Shown here one piece after another: positions 1 through 7,836 of a stretch of DNA of 64,000 nt (positions are counted from its first letter, which is position 1; the number at the start of each line of letters is the position of its first letter). Below the pieces are notes generated by a model. That model was not told the origin of the DNA, did not search any database, and saw only the letters and a list, made by a program, of their open reading frames with translations. The stretch comes from Deltaproteobacteria bacterium. Lineage in GTDB: Bacteria > Myxococcota_A > UBA9160 > UBA6930. The position numbers and the translations under genes were made by a program. Where the stretch lies: positions 1 through 64,000 of the forward strand of contig JAJDAQ010000161.1 in assembly GCA_029261815.1 (NCBI GenBank), in the 5' to 3' direction.

Positions 1-59
1 TCTCCCAGGATCTCGGTCGCCAGGGCGACGGGACAGTAGCTTCCGTAGCGGCCATTCAT
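1..59 (-). CDS. HxlR-type winged-helix regulator, N-terminal fragment (cut by window edge)
   Basis: Only the first 19 codons lie in the window; the rest runs off the left edge. Reading leftward from the ATG at 59 gives MNGRYGSYCPVALATEILG. This matches the N-terminus of HxlR-like regulators, which have a Tyr-Gly-x-Tyr/Phe-Cys-Pro-Val-Ala-x-Ala segment just before the first helix of the winged-helix domain. It is transcribed away from the acyl-CoA dehydrogenase-like gene at 116, with 56 bases between the two starts. It may therefore control that gene, which is inference from position only. The fragment is too short to exclude chance resemblance. Confidence 0.55.
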   Translation of the reverse strand, partial: MNGRYGSYCPVALATEILG

Positions 60-115
60 GGGACGAGGATGGAAGACAAGGCGCTCGGGAACAACTACTA
101 AAAAAGAAGTGACTT

Positions 116-1312
116 GTGGCGGTCCAGGTGCTGAAATCGAGAGGTTCAGCAACACGCTGGGCGGAGGAACTGGCCATGCACGGAACCAACGCGATTGAGT
201 CCGCAAAGTCCCTCGAGGCAACGCTTTGCACCCACCGCTCGGCGACGGACGAAGAACGGTGCTTGGCACCCGCCGTCGTCGATGGGATCGTCCGCGAGCG
301 GCTCCACCGAATGTTCCTGGCGCCCGATGTCGGAGGGCATCCAGCGGATCCGCTTGAAGCGATCGCGTCCTATGAGATCCTCGCGGGGGTCGAAGCAGCC
401 GTGCCGTGGATCTGCTGGAACAACGCGCTGGTGTGCATGTTCGCGCGGTTTCTCGAGCCGGCGGTTCGCAAGGAACTCTTCAGCCACGCGAGCGATCTCT
501 TTGCGCAGTCGACCCGTCCCATGGGCGTCGCGGTGCCGACCGCCAACGGTTTTCGCGTCGACGGTCGCTGGGACCTGGTCTCCGGCTGCACGCATGCGGC
601 CTGGCTGATGTTGCATTGCCGGGTGGCCCCGTCCAAGGAGGCACCGAGCGCGGCCGGCGACGAGACCCGCTTCGTGTTCGTGCGCCGCGACGACGTCGAG
701 ATCCTCGACACCTGGAACGTCGGCGGTCTGCGGGGAACGGGGAGTCATGATGTCGTGGTCGACGGCGTCGACGTCCCGGCAGGCTTGACGCTGACACCGG
801 GCCCGCCGACATCGGAGTCGAGCGCCCCGATCGAGCGGGTGCCGGTGATGGTGACCATGGGCGTCGGGTTCGCATCGCAGACGCTGGGTGTGGCGCGCGC
901 ATGCGTGGAAGCCTCGCTGTCGCTCTGGACCGGAAAGGCCGGGGACGATCGCCCAGACGCCTATCGATCGATCGTCATGCACGAAGCCGCGGTCCTCTCT
1001 GCGCGCGCGCACTTGATGGAATGTACCGAGGCCATCTGGCAAGGCGCGTGCGCTGGGGAGGTGCCCCAAGCGACGCTCTTGGCGAATGCCTATGCCTCGG
1101 CGGACTGGGCCAACGAAGTAGCGCGCCGGGTCGTGGATGCGATGTACGCACTCGGCGGCACCCGCTCGCTGTACACAGACGGACCCTTCGACCGCGCGCA
1201 CCGCGACCTTCACGCCATGCTGCGCCATATCGTCGCGCAACCTCTTTGGGCCGAGGATGCTGGCCGTGTTCGATTGGGAAGGGCGGCCAAGGATCCGCTC
1301 TTCGCTCTCTAG
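116..1312 (+). CDS. acyl-CoA dehydrogenase-like flavoprotein (possible flavin-dependent monooxygenase)
   Basis: A 398-residue protein with the all-helical/beta-barrel/all-helical layout of the acyl-CoA dehydrogenase superfamily. The N-terminal helical part covers about residues 25-120, the middle domain about 130-240 (including VDGRWDLVSGCTHAAW), and the C-terminal helical domain about 245-390. The C-terminus ends in a segment with DRAHRDLHAMLRH, resembling the type-2 C-terminal domain of HpaB/DszC-like group D monooxygenases. Those use reduced flavin from a partner reductase, but no reductase gene is adjacent. The substrate is unknown. The start is a GTG with a weak purine-rich site; an ATG at 177 is an alternative. 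A partial HxlR-type regulator is divergent. Confidence 0.75.
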   Translation: MAVQVLKSRGSATRWAEELAMHGTNAIESAKSLEATLCTHRSATDEERCLAPAVVDGIVRERLHRMFLAPDVGGHPADPLEAIASYEILAGVEAAVPWICWNNALVCMFARFLEPAVRKELFSHASDLFAQSTRPMGVAVPTANGFRVDGRWDLVSGCTHAAWLMLHCRVAPSKEAPSAAGDETRFVFVRRDDVEILDTWNVGGLRGTGSHDVVVDGVDVPAGLTLTPGPPTSESSAPIERVPVMVTMGVGFASQTLGVARACVEASLSLWTGKAGDDRPDAYRSIVMHEAAVLSARAHLMECTEAIWQGACAGEVPQATLLANAYASADWANEVARRVVDAMYALGGTRSLYTDGPFDRAHRDLHAMLRHIVAQPLWAEDAGRVRLGRAAKDPLFAL

Positions 1313-1379
1313 GCATGAAGCGGACGCGGGCCGCGCGGACGGCTCAGCCGCTCGTGCTGGGTGGTCGGGTCTGATCGGG

Positions 1380-2039
1380 ATGGCGTACGTTTGGCGGGTG
1401 GCATTGTTCAAGCGCTATCGACTAATTCCGGCTGTCCTCTTCTCCGTCGCTCTCGCAGCGTGCGCAGGGCCTAGGCCGGATGCGGGCTCGGCTGAAGTTT
1501 CAGAAGCGGGCGATCCAGCCCAAGTGCTGGCCGCGGCGGCCGACGCGCGAGGCCTCTCGATACTGGTTGTGACCGCGGACGTTGAGGGGGGACCGTTCGC
1601 TCCGCTTCCGGGCCGTGGGCTTCCGCGAAGCCTCGGCATCGATATCCGGGTTCTCAATGGCGGCGCCGAGCAGGCCGGGGCGCTGCTCGGCTACCGCTCC
1701 TCAGAAGAGAAACGGGTGACGCAGCATGGCACGACGAAGCCCGCCAAGGGCGAGCATGGAAGTGCCTCGCTTTCTCTCAAGAAGTGGCACATCCACAGCA
1801 CGGGCTCGCGCGGCGGAGAACTCCAGATGCGAATTCTGGTAGGTGGGATCGTCACGGGGACCGAGGTGGAACTCACCGCGTACGGAAACCCCGCGCACGG
1901 CACGCGTGATTTCCTGTTTCGCCAGGTGAGCGTTAACGCCCTACAGGTGGACCGCTTGAAGGCATCGAAAACCGTCACCTTCAACGACGTCGCGACAGGC
2001 GTTTACACTGCCAGGCTCGAGATGGTCGACCAGCCCTAG
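1380..2039 (+). CDS. predicted lipoprotein of unknown function
   Basis: A 219-residue protein with a lipoprotein signal: basic residues (FKRYR), a hydrophobic stretch and a lipobox LAAC near residue 28, so it is probably membrane-tethered after export. The mature part is Gly- and Ser-rich and looks beta-rich. I recognise no family. A GTG at 1398 would give a shorter, more typical signal peptide and is an equally good start; neither has a strong ribosome-binding site. The frame is open upstream, but that part only overlaps the preceding gene and has no signal peptide, so it was excluded. The gene lies 67 bases after the flavoprotein gene and converges with the amidohydrolase gene. Confidence 0.6.
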   Translation: MAYVWRVALFKRYRLIPAVLFSVALAACAGPRPDAGSAEVSEAGDPAQVLAAAADARGLSILVVTADVEGGPFAPLPGRGLPRSLGIDIRVLNGGAEQAGALLGYRSSEEKRVTQHGTTKPAKGEHGSASLSLKKWHIHSTGSRGGELQMRILVGGIVTGTEVELTAYGNPAHGTRDFLFRQVSVNALQVDRLKASKTVTFNDVATGVYTARLEMVDQP

Positions 2040-2059
2040 CGAGGCAGGCGCATCGCCGT

Positions 2060-2911
2060 TTACGCCAGCTTCAGCACCTTTCGTGCGTTGTCTCGCAGGA
2101 ACTTCGGCCAGACTTCGTCCTTGAAGGCGACGGTGGGCATGTCGGTCATGATGCGTTCGAGGGAGAGGCCCATCGGGAAGTAGCCGGCGTAGATGATCTT
2201 GTCGGCGCCGCGGGTGTTGGCGTACTTCACGATCTCTTCGGGGTAGTGCTTGGGCGCGAAGGCCGAGGTCGAGTAGTAGAGGTTGGGCCACTTGAGCATC
2301 AGCTTCATGGCGAGCTTCTCCCACGGTTCGCAGCCGTGGCGGGTAACGAAGACCAGCTCGGGGAAGTCGTACATGACCTGGTCGATGTGCTCGACCTTCT
2401 GCGGCCACATCGGGAAGCGCGGGCCCGGTACGCCGACGCAGGAGAAGATCGGCACGTCGAGTTCCACGCACTTGGCGTAGATCGGATACATCTTGGCGTC
2501 CGCGATCCCGACCTGGGGGTTGAAGCCCGAGTTGAAGGCGCCGAATGAACGCACGCCAAACTCTTCGTACTGGCGCACCATCTCACGGATGCCTTCCATG
2601 CCGAGGTTCGGGTCCACGCTGCCCTGGCCCACAAAGCGGTCCGGGTGGTCCTTCAACGCCTTGGCGCTGACGTCGCCGCCGACGCCGATGAGTCCGACCT
2701 CGACGCCGTACTTGTCCATTTCGTGCAGCGTGATCGAGAGCGGATCGCTCGTGCCGTAGAGCTCCTTCGGCACGTTCTTGAACATGTACTCGACCGGGAA
2801 ATCGAACTCGGCGGACGGATCCTTGAGCTGCTTGCGGATGAAGTCGTACTGGGCGAAGTCGTTGGCCGGGAATCCGATCATGCAATCGACGATTCCGATG
2901 TCACTGGGCAT
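2060..2911 (-). CDS. amidohydrolase family 2 (TIM-barrel) protein
   Basis: A 283-residue protein resembling amidohydrolase-2 (ACMSD-like) TIM-barrel hydrolases or decarboxylases. It contains GVPGPRFPMWPQ, a VTRHGCEPW strand and IIYAGYFPMG near the end. The canonical first-strand HxH metal ligands are replaced (VDCMIGFP), and the usual last-strand Asp (SDYP-type motif) reads GYFP, so the metal centre is atypical. Substrate and reaction are unknown. The start is the ATG at 2911; a GTG six bases upstream (2917) is better spaced from an AAGGA site and could be used instead. It diverges from the alpha/beta hydrolase gene at 2998. Confidence 0.75.
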   Translation of the reverse strand: MPSDIGIVDCMIGFPANDFAQYDFIRKQLKDPSAEFDFPVEYMFKNVPKELYGTSDPLSITLHEMDKYGVEVGLIGVGGDVSAKALKDHPDRFVGQGSVDPNLGMEGIREMVRQYEEFGVRSFGAFNSGFNPQVGIADAKMYPIYAKCVELDVPIFSCVGVPGPRFPMWPQKVEHIDQVMYDFPELVFVTRHGCEPWEKLAMKLMLKWPNLYYSTSAFAPKHYPEEIVKYANTRGADKIIYAGYFPMGLSLERIMTDMPTVAFKDEVWPKFLRDNARKVLKLA

Positions 2912-2997
2912 GGGCACGGGATGAGGTTCCTTTCGGTGGGCGAGATCGACATTCTGGCGCATGTTGGGGCGCGTGTCTGACAGCAGGAGGATATGGC

Positions 2998-3948
2998 ATG
3001 AAGCGCGTCCTGATCGGAATGCTTGCCCTGGGCGTACTGGGGGTCGCATTCGTCTACGCCAACTACGCGACGTGGCGTGCCTCGCAGTTCGACGCGCTGG
3101 GGGCCAACGCCCAGGTGGTCGAAACCGCGCAGGGGCCGATCCAGTTCGTGCTGGAGGGGCCGGACGGTGCGCCGGTCCTGCTGTTCCTTCATGGTACGCC
3201 TGGCGGTTGTGATCAGACGATCCCGGCACCGGGAGGGGCGCGTGTTCTCTCTCCTTCCCGGCCTGGTTACCTAGGCACGCCCCTCGAGGCGGGCCGGTCG
3301 CCCGCAGACCAGGCCGACGCCTACGCGGCGTTACTCGACGAGCTGGGGATCGAGTCCGTCGTGGTGATGGGAGCGTCCGGGGGCGGACCCTCTGCGTTGG
3401 CATTCGCGGAGCGCCATCCGAGTCGCACGCGCGCGCTGATCGCCCTGGAGGCGGTCAGTCAGTCGATGCCGCTCGAGACGATTCCGGGATTTCTGCAATC
3501 GGACTTCGCGGTGTGGCTGATGTTGCGTGCCATGGGCTTGGGCGGGGATGACGCGATGGTGCGACGCCTAGTGCCCGATGTCGCCAACCAGGAGAGACTC
3601 CTCGCGGACCCGGCAGCGCTTGCCCGATTCGAGGCGACGATATGGTCGCTATGGCCACCCTCGGAGCGCATGGAGGGCTGGAACAACGACGTCGAGGCGT
3701 TTGCTGCGTTCGACGTGCCGGTCGAGTCGATCCGGGTGCCAACACTGATCGTGCACGGCACGGAAGACGTCGCAGTGCCGATCCAGCACGCGCGTGACCT
3801 GGCGCTGGCGATCCCGCACGCGGAGGTGAAGATCCTAGACGGCGCTGACCACATGATGCCATTCAGCCATGCGCAGGAAGTCGAAGCCGCGATCGAGGAC
3901 TTTCTGGTTCGCAATGGCGCGAGTGCTCGCGCGCCTGCAGCGGACTAA
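2998..3948 (+). CDS. membrane-anchored alpha/beta-fold hydrolase
   Basis: A 316-residue protein. Residues 4-20 are hydrophobic after MKR and probably form an N-terminal signal anchor. The alpha/beta-hydrolase core follows: an oxyanion-region motif LFLHGTPGG near 63-70, the nucleophile elbow GASGG with Ser near 127, a likely acid Asp in LIVHGTEDVAVP and the catalytic His in GADHMMPF. The order and spacing fit an active serine hydrolase (esterase, lipase or epoxide hydrolase-like). The substrate cannot be told from sequence. An AGGAGG site lies 7-8 bases before the ATG. It converges with the DUF3604 gene, whose stop lies 16 bases downstream. Confidence 0.85.
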   Translation: MKRVLIGMLALGVLGVAFVYANYATWRASQFDALGANAQVVETAQGPIQFVLEGPDGAPVLLFLHGTPGGCDQTIPAPGGARVLSPSRPGYLGTPLEAGRSPADQADAYAALLDELGIESVVVMGASGGGPSALAFAERHPSRTRALIALEAVSQSMPLETIPGFLQSDFAVWLMLRAMGLGGDDAMVRRLVPDVANQERLLADPAALARFEATIWSLWPPSERMEGWNNDVEAFAAFDVPVESIRVPTLIVHGTEDVAVPIQHARDLALAIPHAEVKILDGADHMMPFSHAQEVEAAIEDFLVRNGASARAPAAD

Positions 3949-3963
3949 CGTGGAGATGGAAGG

Positions 3964-6144
3964 CTAGGGTGCCGGGTCGAGCCAGATGGGAGAAGACCAG
4001 GCGCGCTCTTCGATGTTGGCCAGGCAGTCCTCGCCTTCCAGCGCACCGACCGCGCAAGCGGTCACCTCCTCGCATCCCCCGTTTCCGTCCGAGACGCAAC
4101 CGAGTCCCGCACCGTTTACGGCCGGCGTCGGCTCCTGGATCGCACGCGCGTAGTACGCAGCGGTTCGTCCGAGCGCGAGGAACTCGGAGTCCTCGAACTC
4201 GACCATGCAGCCAGCCGTGTCGGGCTCGCAGTCGAAGCGCCGCCACGGGTCGTCGATGAGGTCTGCGATGTCTTCGTCTGCTCCGGTCTGAGGGCGGATG
4301 CGCACGATCTCGATCCGCGTGATCTGCTTACGCTGGTCGGAGGGGTGGTAGCACTCGCCCAGACAAAGTCGTTGGAGGCGGTCGGGGCCGAGCGCGCCTT
4401 CCACGAAATCGGGGCAGCCCGGCTTCTGGAAGAATGCGCCGGTTGCGGAAACGCGGAAGCGAGGGACCTCGGTCTGGACGACTTCGGATCCCATGGGCGT
4501 GCGGCCGCGCGGGCCATTCAAGAGGTCGAACCACAGGAGCGTGCGATCTCCCGAGGTGGCGTAGACCTCGCGGGCTTCGAGCGCATCATAGATTTCGTTG
4601 CGATCGCGACTTGGCGCGTGCACGGCGACGAGACCGCCCGTGACGTAGAGCGAGGCCTGGCGTTCGGTGTCGCGGCGTTTCTGGAGCGGAAGCTCACTGA
4701 AGACGACGGCCTGGGATTCGGCCGTGACGTCTCCGGTCCCCATGAACCGGCTGTTCTTCAGCGTGGCATCGGCACTGCGACGGAGACCGAATTCCTTGAA
4801 GCCGTTTCCCGCACGTGCGCGGTGGGTGTCGCTAGAACCGATGAAGCCCATCCGGTAGTGCAGGGGGGCCGAGGGCTCGTCGAAGTTGCCGACCGCGATT
4901 CCGTACTGACCCGACATCATCGGGACGTGGCCGTTTGCGGGGAGGAAGCAGTCGCGGCATTGGCCGCAGTCGAGCCATTCTTGGACGCTGGCTCCCGGGA
5001 CGGTCTGGAAACCCGCGGGGCCGGCTGCGAGATAGTTATGCCGCGCCGTCTCGACCCGGGCCTCACAGGTGGCGTCGTCGACGTCTGCACAGCGGCCGCG
5101 AATGATCTCTCCCGCCTGCCAACAGCAGGCGAGGTAGTTCTCGGTCGGTGCGGGGCAGCTCGGTGTACCGGCCTCATCTCGCAGGAACGTGCGCCAGCGC
5201 CGGTATTCCTCAGCGTTGCCATGGCCCGAATAGATCTCCAGGAGACGCTGGCTCGCGGGGTCGTGATCCTTGGCGTTGAGGCCGAGGTCGAGCCGCGCGC
5301 CGCCCGGCGCGTTGAAGCCCCAGGTCGTTCCATGTGGAATGACGAGGTGATCGAAGCCCCATTCGTCCAGTTTCGCGTAGAGGCCCTCGGGCGTGCGCGC
5401 GCCTTCCATGCAGTCGTCCGGGAGGTCTCGGGTCGGAACGCCCTCTGCGCAAACCGGCGTGTCGGCGACCTGGGCATTCTGGAACTGTTGGTCCCAGTAG
5501 GTCTGCCGGTTCTCCCAATCGGCGAAGGGCGCGAGCCTTGCCAGGAACGGCAGCTCCATGTGCGTGAACTCAGGGCGAATCGCCTGGATCGGGCGGCGCG
5601 GTACGCGACCGGGTCCGAATTCGCGGAGCACGACGTTCTTGTGGCCGTAGTGCTGCTCCGGAGTGTTGCCGACCTGGGTCCACTCCCATCCCAGGAACGC
5701 GACCGTATCCGGGTCCTGGTCGTCCGCGCTGACCGCGTTGCACGCGCGAATCGAGTCGACCGTTTCCTGCCAGTGTGCCGGGGTAATGCCCTCGGCATGG
5801 TCGTTGATGCTCCAGAAGTCGAGGTCCGCGCAGTAGCGGGCGAAGTCGCAGGCATCGGCGGGGGGATGAACGCCTTCGCCTCCCAGTAGGGGGAGGGCGA
5901 TGGCGAACGCATCGGCCGAGAACGTGGTGTGGACGTGCAGGTCACCGAACAGGATCTGCTTGTTCGCGCGGCCGTGCGGCCGGACCGCGGCGGGAAGAGC
6001 TGCCTGCCGTTCCAAGCGTGCCGCCACCCGCGTGGTCGGGAGCGCCTCCGCCGTGACCTGGCCCGGTCCCTGGTGCTCGCCGCAGCCGGTGGCTGCAACG
6101 AAGACGAGCAAGGCACCAAGCCGTGAGGCGTTAGCCCTCCGCAA
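3964..6144 (-). CDS. DUF3604 domain lipoprotein (PHP-like)
   Basis: A 726-residue protein with a lipoprotein signal (hydrophobic segment ending in ATGC near residue 21), so it is probably anchored in the cell envelope. The DUF3604 core starts near residue 65 with ILFGDLHVHTTFSADAF, a PHP-like metal-binding motif. It continues with DFWSINDHAEG, FLGWEWTQVG, YGHKNVV, VIPHGTTWG, and near the C-terminus TSGDRTLLWFDLLNGP. No function is established for DUF3604; a hydrolase role is only inferred from the PHP-like motif. It overlaps the upstream alkylsulfatase-like gene by 14 bases, implying one operon and co-translation. A paralog lies at 23257-25527. Confidence 0.85.
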   Translation of the reverse strand: MRRANASRLGALLVFVAATGCGEHQGPGQVTAEALPTTRVAARLERQAALPAAVRPHGRANKQILFGDLHVHTTFSADAFAIALPLLGGEGVHPPADACDFARYCADLDFWSINDHAEGITPAHWQETVDSIRACNAVSADDQDPDTVAFLGWEWTQVGNTPEQHYGHKNVVLREFGPGRVPRRPIQAIRPEFTHMELPFLARLAPFADWENRQTYWDQQFQNAQVADTPVCAEGVPTRDLPDDCMEGARTPEGLYAKLDEWGFDHLVIPHGTTWGFNAPGGARLDLGLNAKDHDPASQRLLEIYSGHGNAEEYRRWRTFLRDEAGTPSCPAPTENYLACCWQAGEIIRGRCADVDDATCEARVETARHNYLAAGPAGFQTVPGASVQEWLDCGQCRDCFLPANGHVPMMSGQYGIAVGNFDEPSAPLHYRMGFIGSSDTHRARAGNGFKEFGLRRSADATLKNSRFMGTGDVTAESQAVVFSELPLQKRRDTERQASLYVTGGLVAVHAPSRDRNEIYDALEAREVYATSGDRTLLWFDLLNGPRGRTPMGSEVVQTEVPRFRVSATGAFFQKPGCPDFVEGALGPDRLQRLCLGECYHPSDQRKQITRIEIVRIRPQTGADEDIADLIDDPWRRFDCEPDTAGCMVEFEDSEFLALGRTAAYYARAIQEPTPAVNGAGLGCVSDGNGGCEEVTACAVGALEGEDCLANIEERAWSSPIWLDPAP

Positions 6145-7504
6145 GGGCGGCTTCCACGCGAGCCAGTTCGCGCTCCAGCAGGATGACTTCGTGGTGATTC
6201 ACCCCGCCGCTCTGTTCGAGCAGGCTGTCAAGCGCGCGCTTCGTCAGGGAAAGCGCTCCCGGGTGAGCGGGTTCGCGCTCGAGGACGACTTCGGCAAGAT
6301 GAATGGCTTCGACGGGGCGACCTGCAGCGAGATGCGCGTCGGCGCGTTCCACGATGGCATCGCTCCCGGCAAGCTCCGCGAGGTCGCCATACACAGCTCG
6401 CGCTGCCACTGGGTAAAGCTCGGTGATGCTCTCGTCGCGCCACCACCCCGCATAGCTTTCCCAGATCGCGCGGACGCCCCACGCCACCTTGCCGTGTCCC
6501 TGGTTGAGGGCGAGATCTTCTGGAAGCTGGATCTCGCGCATCAGGGTGTGCAGGTCCTTGCCGTCGTTCATGCCGGAGATGGTTGCATCGTGCACGTAGG
6601 CGACGCCGTCGCGCATACGCTGGAGGCCCTGTCGTACGATCTCCTTGCCGACGACGGGGGCGAAGTGACTCGGGACGAGCATCTCCGGCTCGAGCGCCAG
6701 GACGCGATCGAGCGAATCGATGTACGCCTTCGCGTACCGCATCTTCTCGCCACGCGGTGTGTCGAGGTTCGGCCACATGGGGAAGATGGGCCCGTAGAAG
6801 TCACCCGTGAACAGGATCTTCTGGTCGGGAAGCCACAGGCTGACCGAGTCTGCACCCTCCGCGCCCGGCGTCGAGAGGACCTCGAACGAAACGCCGCCAA
6901 GCGCGAACGCATAGCGATCCGAGACCAGTCGGGTGGGTTTGAGTTGCGGGTAGAACCGCTTGATCAAACGGTCGCCGAGCCCGAACGGGAAGTCGGGAAC
7001 GTCGTCGGGATAGAAGATTCGATTACGTGCCATCAAGAAGGGCACGAGTTCCGTGAGGTAGCGCTGGGTCTCGGGGAACTCGGCGTGGGCAATGACCTCG
7101 ACGTCGTCGCCGATCCATTCGCCCGAGCCACTGTAGTGGTCCGCATGCGCGTGCGAGGCAACCAGGGCGACGACCGGACCCGGCGCCGCGCGAAGCAGCT
7201 TCTCCCGGTGGGCCGCGGCTTCGGTCTGGAGGCCCGTATCGAAGACGACGCTGCCGGCAGGCGTGTAGATCAGGTGGGCGTTGCCAACACCGCGCGCCTG
7301 GAAGACGCCGGGTGCGAGTTCGACGGCATCCGCCAGATCGTCCCCAAACGCGCCCAGCGCGTCCGCGCGTTCTCCCTGGCCCTCGGCGACCGCGACGCGT
7401 TGTGCAGAAGGTGCCTCAGCTTCCGGAGGCGGATTCTCCGCGCGGTCGCAGGCCAGCAGAGCGACCGCGACGAGCGTGAGTACGGAAACGAGGCGAAGCG
7501 TCAT
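6131..7504 (-). CDS. alkylsulfatase-like metallo-beta-lactamase-fold hydrolase (lipoprotein)
   Basis: A 457-residue protein with a lipoprotein signal (hydrophobic stretch ending LLAC near residue 19). The MBL core has the zinc motif HAHADH, then LFTGDFYGPIFPMWPN and LVPSHFAPVVG. It is followed by an alkylsulfatase dimerisation-type region with GVRAIWESYAGWW. This matches the SdsA1/BDS1 class of alkyl sulfatases, but those are about 650 residues and end in an SCP2-like domain. Here the protein stops after the dimerisation region. The ATG at 7504 was chosen because it gives the signal peptide. The 3' end overlaps the DUF3604 gene. Confidence 0.82.
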   Translation of the reverse strand: MTLRLVSVLTLVAVALLACDRAENPPPEAEAPSAQRVAVAEGQGERADALGAFGDDLADAVELAPGVFQARGVGNAHLIYTPAGSVVFDTGLQTEAAAHREKLLRAAPGPVVALVASHAHADHYSGSGEWIGDDVEVIAHAEFPETQRYLTELVPFLMARNRIFYPDDVPDFPFGLGDRLIKRFYPQLKPTRLVSDRYAFALGGVSFEVLSTPGAEGADSVSLWLPDQKILFTGDFYGPIFPMWPNLDTPRGEKMRYAKAYIDSLDRVLALEPEMLVPSHFAPVVGKEIVRQGLQRMRDGVAYVHDATISGMNDGKDLHTLMREIQLPEDLALNQGHGKVAWGVRAIWESYAGWWRDESITELYPVAARAVYGDLAELAGSDAIVERADAHLAAGRPVEAIHLAEVVLEREPAHPGALSLTKRALDSLLEQSGGVNHHEVILLERELARVEAALAEG

Positions 7505-7589
7505 CTCGCCCTCCAGATTCCCGAACCCGCACGGTCCGGGGTGGAGGACGGTACCGTACGGGCGCACGCGGGGTCGCTACCCTTTTGTC

Positions 7590-7796
7590 ATGGCAATCGG
7601 CCCAGCGCTTCCGGCCGCCCTCCTCGCGTGGGCCTCGCGCCTCCGATTCCCCACACTGCTCGCGGTGACTGCGGGCCTCTTCGTTCTGGACCTGGCGGTT
7701 CCAGACGTGATTCCCTTCGTCGACGAGGTACTGCTCGGTCTCGCGACAGCGATCCTTGCATCGAAGAAGCGCGAGGAACCCGAGACCGAGGAATGA
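7590..7796 (+). CDS. small membrane protein, DUF6116-like
   Basis: A 68-residue protein. It contains WASRLRFPTLLAVTAGLFVLD, then PDVIPFVDEVLLGLATAILASKK and an acidic tail. Two hydrophobic helices are expected at about residues 7-30 and 40-57. The pattern resembles the small DUF6116 family (ASRLRFP, then D-V-I-P-F-x-D-E-x-L-L-G-L). No function is known for that family. The start ATG at 7590 diverges from the alkylsulfatase-like gene with 85 bases between the starts. The gene converges with the first DUF1501 gene. Confidence 0.7.
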   Translation: MAIGPALPAALLAWASRLRFPTLLAVTAGLFVLDLAVPDVIPFVDEVLLGLATAILASKKREEPETEE

Positions 7797-7836
7797 AGCA
7801 GCGGATCGCCGGGGGTCGCGGTCTCCAGGGGCGAGC

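Noticed and set aside
146-1411. A 421-codon minus-strand open frame opposite the acyl-CoA dehydrogenase-like gene
   Set aside because: No domain is recognisable, and the plus-strand product matches a known family along its whole length.
2917-3403. An upstream extension of the amidohydrolase to position 3403
   Set aside because: It would overlap the divergent alpha/beta hydrolase gene, is Arg/Pro-rich, and the family N-terminus begins near the ATG at 2911.
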